Of a stretch of DNA of 16,491 bases, positions 13,171 through 16,491 are shown piece by piece. Position 1 is the first letter of the stretch. Each line of letters opens with the position of its first letter. The translations under genes and the position numbers were made by a program. The notes under the pieces are model-generated. The model made no database searches. It saw only the letters and a list, made by a program, of their open reading frames with translations, and had not been told where the DNA came from. Origin of the DNA: Candidatus Omnitrophota bacterium (lineage in GTDB: Bacteria; Omnitrophota; Gorgyraeia; Gygaellales; Profunditerraquicolaceae); NCBI GenBank assembly GCA_029563245.1, contig JAKQSG010000116.1, forward strand, positions 1 to 16,491, in the 5' to 3' direction.

Positions 13171-13775
13171 TGGGAGATAACCGTAAATCTGTAATAGAGG
13201 CTCTGCTTCTTGCAAGCGAAAGGCCTTTGGCTCTGGAAAAAATAAGGGAAGTTCTGGATAATTTACCGGCCAAGGATACCCTCGAGCTTATCGAGGAGAT
13301 GAAAAAGGAATACCAGGAGAATAATCGTGGCATAAGAATCACTGAGATTGCCGGCGGATTTCAGATGATAACTGCACCCGAGTTTGCGCCTTTTTTAAAA
13401 AAACTTTTTAAGGGGCGCAATACCGAGAGATTATCTAAGCCTGCTCTTGAAACCTTGGCCATCATTGCCTATAAGCAGCCTTTAACCAGGGGGGAGATAG
13501 AGTTGTTAAGGAATGTCAACGTAGATGGGGTGATGAAAAGTTTATTGGAAAAAAGCCTGATCCGTATCAGCGGAAGGAAGAAGGCTGCGGGTAATCCCTA
13601 TGTATATGGCACGACCCGGCAGTTTCTAGAGCATTTTGGTTTGAAATCGCTTCAGGATTTGCCTAAAATCGAAGATTTTAAAACTTTAGCAGAGAAGGGA
13701 GAACTGATTGAGGAATTCCCGGAAGGAGAAAACCATGCGGAGGGGGAGAATGGGCCTGAAAGCATTGCGCAATAA
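13170..13775 (+). CDS. scpB: Segregation and condensation protein B (ScpB)
   Basis: Winged-helix subunit that, with kleisin ScpA, forms the SMC condensin complex for chromosome compaction and segregation. Family marks: early VIEALLLASERPL (8-20), GGFQMITAPEF (62-72), LSKPALETLAIIAYKQP (88-104), GNPYVYGTT (141-149) and FLEHFGLKSLQDLP (152-165). Length 201 is typical; an acidic Glu/Gly-rich tail follows the folded part. scpA is not adjacent in this window, although scpA-scpB pairing is common. It overlaps ruvA at the start (TAATG) and overlaps pheA by 41 bases at the end, where the tail codons double as the pheA ribosome site and N-terminus. Confidence 0.96.
   Translation: MGDNRKSVIEALLLASERPLALEKIREVLDNLPAKDTLELIEEMKKEYQENNRGIRITEIAGGFQMITAPEFAPFLKKLFKGRNTERLSKPALETLAIIAYKQPLTRGEIELLRNVNVDGVMKSLLEKSLIRISGRKKAAGNPYVYGTTRQFLEHFGLKSLQDLPKIEDFKTLAEKGELIEEFPEGENHAEGENGPESIAQ
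13721..13728 (+). promoter_or_regulatory. Ribosome binding site deciding the pheA start
   Basis: GGAAGGAG ends six bases before ATG 13735. The longer reading frame could open at TTG 13708, and a downstream ATG at 13750 has a purine run only about two bases away, so 13735 is the best supported start. The site lies within the scpB coding tail. Confidence 0.75.
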
Positions 13776-14811
13776 AATCGATAAGATAGATAAGGGGATT
13801 GTGCGGTTATTAAACGATCGTACTAAAATTATTCTGGATATCGCAAAGATAAAGAATAAGGGCGGGAGGGATATTTACGTTCCTGAACGCGAGAGTGAGA
13901 TTTTAAGAAAGATCTCTGCTTTTTCGCAAGGTCCTATCGATGATATTTCCCTTAAGGCAATATACCGCGAGATAATGTCCAGTAGCCTGCAGATGGAAAA
14001 ACCATTAATGATTGCCTATATGGGGCCGGAAGCCTCATTCAGTAATCTGGCGGCGTTAAAGAAATTCGGCTCACAGGTGGGGTATGTTGCCTGTACGAGT
14101 ATTGCCGATGTATTTCTGGAAGTGGAAAGAGGCAAGGCAGACTATGGGGTTGTTCCGATTGAAAATTCGATTGAAGGGGCGGTTACCCATACCCTGGATC
14201 TATTGGTGGATTCGGATTTAAAGATATGCTCGCAGGTGATCCTGGATGTAGCTCACAATTTTTTAAGCAATTCTGCCCAGGCTAAAGTTAAAAGGATTTA
14301 TTCCAACCCTCAGGTATTTGGCCAGTGCCGTAGTTGGCTCTTGGAGAACTTTCCTCAGGCAGAGCAGATTGAGGTTTCTAGTACGACGCGCGCAGCGCAG
14401 ATAGCTTCAAAGGAGAAGAATAGCGCCTGTATAGCCTCTTTATTGGCGGCCCGGGTTTATGGATTGAAGGTGCTTGCCAGAGATATTGAAGATTCGCCGC
14501 ATAATATTACCCGTTTCTTTGTTATCAGTAAAAATGATGCCAGGCCAACCGGAAGAGATAAGACCTCTATACTTTTCTCTATAAAAGATAAGATTGGCGC
14601 TTTGCATGAAATGCTTATACCTTTTAAAAAGAACGGGATTAATCTGACTAAAATAGAATCCCGCCCTTCAAAGAAAAGGGCGTGGGATTATTATTTTTTT
14701 GTGGATTTAAAAGGCCACAAGAATGAACCCGGGATACGTAAGGCCCTTGCAGAGCTTGACAATAAATGCAAGTTCCTGAAAATATTAGGTTCTTACCCGG
14801 TAGGAGAATAA
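13735..14811 (+). CDS. pheA: Bifunctional chorismate mutase / prephenate dehydratase (P-protein)
   Basis: Converts chorismate to prephenate and then phenylpyruvate, for phenylalanine. AroQ-type chorismate mutase at residues 7-88 with Arg12, Arg29, Lys40, Arg52 and Glu53, a constant +1 offset from the E. coli catalytic set (11, 28, 39, 51, 52), and Gln86 as the probable counterpart of Gln88. Prephenate dehydratase domain about 91-265: AYMGPEASFSN, VPIENSIEGAVTHTLDLL, and the catalytic NITRFFVI (Thr259-Arg260-Phe261). C-terminal ACT domain about 276-351 with GALHEMLIPF and the phenylalanine-binding ESRP (308-311), so feedback inhibition by Phe is expected. The 358-residue length is typical. It overlaps scpB by 41 bases and is followed four bases later by the aminotransferase gene. 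Confidence 0.96.
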   Translation: MRRGRMGLKALRNKIDKIDKGIVRLLNDRTKIILDIAKIKNKGGRDIYVPERESEILRKISAFSQGPIDDISLKAIYREIMSSSLQMEKPLMIAYMGPEASFSNLAALKKFGSQVGYVACTSIADVFLEVERGKADYGVVPIENSIEGAVTHTLDLLVDSDLKICSQVILDVAHNFLSNSAQAKVKRIYSNPQVFGQCRSWLLENFPQAEQIEVSSTTRAAQIASKEKNSACIASLLAARVYGLKVLARDIEDSPHNITRFFVISKNDARPTGRDKTSILFSIKDKIGALHEMLIPFKKNGINLTKIESRPSKKRAWDYYFFVDLKGHKNEPGIRKALAELDNKCKFLKILGSYPVGE

Positions 14812-14815
14812 ACCA

Positions 14816-15904
14816 ATGGTTTTACCGAGAAAACACCTCTTGAAGGTCAATCCCTATCAGGCCGGCAAGCCGATAGAAGAGATTAAACGCCAGCTAAGGC
14901 TTAAGGAAGTTATTAAGCTTGCCTCTAATGAAAACCCTTTGGGTCCCAGCCCTAAGGCGCTTGAGGCAGTACGTAAGGCGCTCTCTTCTGTAAACCGCTA
15001 CCCTGATTCAAACGCCTATTTCTTAAAAAGAAAGCTGGCCAAGTTTTACGGACTGGAGCAGTCAAATATCGCCTTAGGCAACGGCTCTGACGAATTGATT
15101 GATATAATTATCAGGACATTTGTGGATGAAGGAGAGTGTATCATAACTTCTGAGGCCGCTTTTCTTGAATATAAAATTATATCTTCGGTAAACTGCCGGA
15201 TGGCGATTACCGTGCCTTTGAAGTATTTTAAATTTGACCTTGATGCGATTAAGAAGAGAATAACCCAGAAGACAAAGGTGGTTTTTATCGCTAACCCCAA
15301 TAATCCCACGGGAACCTATGTTACCAAGTATGAACTGGATGAATTCTTAAAAGGGATACCCGAAGGGGTGCTTGTTGTTCTGGATGAGGCGTATGATGCT
15401 TTTATCGATGTCGATGATTTTCCTCAAAGTTTAAATTATATCAAGAGGAAGGATGTCTTGGTTCTTAAGACTTGTTCTAAGTCTTATGGTCTAGCTGGCT
15501 TAAGGCTGGGATATTGCCTGGGTAGTCCTGAGCTTATAGGTTATCTTGAAAGGTCAAGGCAACCTTTTAATGTTAATTCCCTGGCGCAGGCAGCTGCTAT
15601 AGCAGCCCTTGACGATAGAAAATTTCTGGTTAAGACCAAGGCTTTAATCGCAGAAGGGAAAAGTTTTCTTTATAAGAATTTTGCGCAGATGGGGATCCCC
15701 TATGTTGCCTCCGTAGCTAATTTCATACTTATTGATACGGGCAGAGACGGGTTTGCTTTATTTAAAGAAATGTTGAAATTCGGTGTGATCGTAAGGGATA
15801 TGCGCCAGTATGGATTAAAGAATTTTATTCGCGTTACAATCGGGACGAAGAAAGAGAATATCAGGTTTATCAAAGTTTTGAAGAAGGTAATCCGTTTGCG
15901 CTAA
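14816..15904 (+). CDS. hisC: HisC-type histidinol-phosphate / aromatic aminotransferase
   Basis: Fold-type I PLP aminotransferase, subgroup I-beta. Visible: LASNENPLGPSP (35-46), ALGNGSDELI (86-95), FIANPNNPTGTYV (157-169), VVLDEAYDAF (187-196) and the PLP lysine in TCSKSYGLAGLRLGY (Lys222; Arg230 binds the substrate carboxylate). Length 362 matches HisC. By sequence it is HisC-like, catalysing imidazole-acetol phosphate to histidinol phosphate. Its place between pheA and a DAHP synthase gene suggests it transaminates phenylpyruvate or hydroxyphenylpyruvate, alone or in addition, as HisC in the Bacillus aro region is known to do. No his genes are visible here. Ribosome site AGGAGA (14802-14807) eight bases before ATG. 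Confidence 0.9.
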   Translation: MVLPRKHLLKVNPYQAGKPIEEIKRQLRLKEVIKLASNENPLGPSPKALEAVRKALSSVNRYPDSNAYFLKRKLAKFYGLEQSNIALGNGSDELIDIIIRTFVDEGECIITSEAAFLEYKIISSVNCRMAITVPLKYFKFDLDAIKKRITQKTKVVFIANPNNPTGTYVTKYELDEFLKGIPEGVLVVLDEAYDAFIDVDDFPQSLNYIKRKDVLVLKTCSKSYGLAGLRLGYCLGSPELIGYLERSRQPFNVNSLAQAAAIAALDDRKFLVKTKALIAEGKSFLYKNFAQMGIPYVASVANFILIDTGRDGFALFKEMLKFGVIVRDMRQYGLKNFIRVTIGTKKENIRFIKVLKKVIRLR

Positions 15905-15934
15905 GTATATATTTAAGCATTAAGGAGGATTGAG

Positions 15935-16491
15935 ATGATCATAGTATTAAGGCCTGAGGCGAGTTTGGAGCAGGTAAATCATATCGTAGATAAGGTGAAG
16001 AAGCTTGGGCTTACCCCTCATGTATCAAAGGGTACGGAGCGTACCATTATCGGAGTTATCGGCCCGGAAGATGTCTTAAGGGTTACCCCTTTAGAGGTTT
16101 TCCCGGGGGTAGAAAAGGTTATCCCTGTCCTAGCTCCATATAAGCTTGTCTCCCGTGAGTTTAAATCAGAAAGCTCAGTCATTGATTTGGGTAAGGGAGT
16201 TAAGATCGGCGGTAAAAAAATACCGATCATGGCAGGTCCTTGCGCGATTGAAAGTGAAGAAGTGCTGCGCAATATCGCTGTTGAGATAAAGAAGGCGGGG
16301 TCAACTATTCTGCGCGGAGGCGCATTCAAGCCACGCACCTCTCCTTATAGCTTCCAGGGCTTAGGAGAGGCGGGCTTGAAAATATTAAAAAGCGTAGGAG
16401 ATGGCCTTGGGTTAGTTACGGTAAGCGAGGTTATGGATACAAGAGATGTTGAGCTGGTGACTAAATATGTGGATGTTATGCAAATCGGCGC
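15935..16491 (+). CDS. aroF: 3-deoxy-7-phosphoheptulonate (DAHP) synthase, type I-beta, 5' part
   Basis: First step of the shikimate pathway: phosphoenolpyruvate plus erythrose 4-phosphate to DAHP. The frame is open to the right edge, giving 185 residues. Residues 1-72 form a ferredoxin-like regulatory domain (MIIVLRPEAS, GLTPHVSKGTERTIIGVIG), as in the Thermotoga-type enzyme inhibited by Phe/Tyr. The catalytic barrel begins near 92 with IMAGPCAIES (Cys103, metal ligand) and ILRGGAFKPRTSPYSFQGLG (125-144), which binds phosphoenolpyruvate. A strong AAGGAGG (15922-15928) lies six bases before ATG. The gap after hisC is 30 bases with no terminator, so it is co-transcribed with pheA and hisC. The C-terminal half of the barrel lies outside the window. 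Confidence 0.94.
   Translation, partial: MIIVLRPEASLEQVNHIVDKVKKLGLTPHVSKGTERTIIGVIGPEDVLRVTPLEVFPGVEKVIPVLAPYKLVSREFKSESSVIDLGKGVKIGGKKIPIMAGPCAIESEEVLRNIAVEIKKAGSTILRGGAFKPRTSPYSFQGLGEAGLKILKSVGDGLGLVTVSEVMDTRDVELVTKYVDVMQIG

Noticed and set aside
13708..13734. Longer PheA starting at TTG 13708
   Set aside because: ATG 13735 has GGAAGGAG at ideal spacing and places the chorismate mutase catalytic residues one position off E. coli numbering.
16018..16338. 106-codon minus-strand frame at the right edge
   Set aside because: Antisense to the DAHP synthase, whose plus-strand frame is open to the edge and carries GPCAIES and the phosphoenolpyruvate-binding signature.
1..16491. Mobile element, defence island, CRISPR or secondary-metabolite system
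   Set aside because: No transposase, integrase, direct-repeat array, nuclease/helicase defence genes or large synthases seen; every long plus-strand frame is a recognisable housekeeping or signalling gene.

Overview
The window is a dense, entirely co-directional (+ strand) stretch of bacterial housekeeping chromosome, about 40-45% G+C by eye. It shows no mobile elements, CRISPR array or clear sign of horizontal transfer. The 5' end cuts a SurA-like outer-membrane-protein chaperone, so the host is very likely Gram-negative. Protein flavour and gene mix (full-length primary sigma factor with a shortened 1.2-2.1 spacer, long NIF3-like protein next to dnaG, type I-beta DAHP synthase with a ferredoxin-like N-domain, tRNAs without encoded CCA) suggest an uncultured lineage such as Candidatus Omnitrophota. 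That placement is inference, not proof.

Layout. (1) 1-1940: surA-pdxA-rsmA, tightly overlapping, in the same order as in enterobacteria. (2) 1941-2029: a short intergenic region with a perfect 12-bp palindrome and a strong extended -10 sigma70-type promoter. (3) 2030-9528: cvpA, a NIF3/DUF34 protein, dnaG, rpoD, and a large soluble PAS-PAS-PAS-GGDEF-HD-GYP cyclic-di-GMP protein, all abutting or overlapping. This is a variant of the dnaG-rpoD macromolecular synthesis operon. (4) 9529-11272: a promoter, two tRNA genes (CAT, best read as the lysidine-modified isoleucine tRNA, and Val-CAC), a coiled-coil zinc-ribbon protein, RNase HI, and the RNase P RNA gene rnpB. The 3' end of the RNase HI reading frame lies inside rnpB. 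(5) 11306-13775: yebC-ruvC-ruvA-scpB (no ruvB here). (6) 13735-16491: pheA (chorismate mutase-prephenate dehydratase), a HisC-type aminotransferase and the 5' part of a DAHP synthase, an aromatic amino acid module running off the right edge.

How the parts fit: the region joins envelope biogenesis, B6 synthesis, ribosome maturation, replication priming, transcription initiation, RNA processing, Holliday-junction resolution, chromosome condensation and aromatic amino acid entry/exit steps. Most junctions are ATGA, TAATG or direct abutments, implying translational coupling. The points most worth a second look are the rnhA/rnpB overlap, the shared C55 in both tRNA T-loops, the possible co-transcription of RNase P RNA with tRNA substrates, and the c-di-GMP protein directly behind rpoD with a cysteine-cluster PAS domain. 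I did not find an obviously new defence or biosynthetic system.
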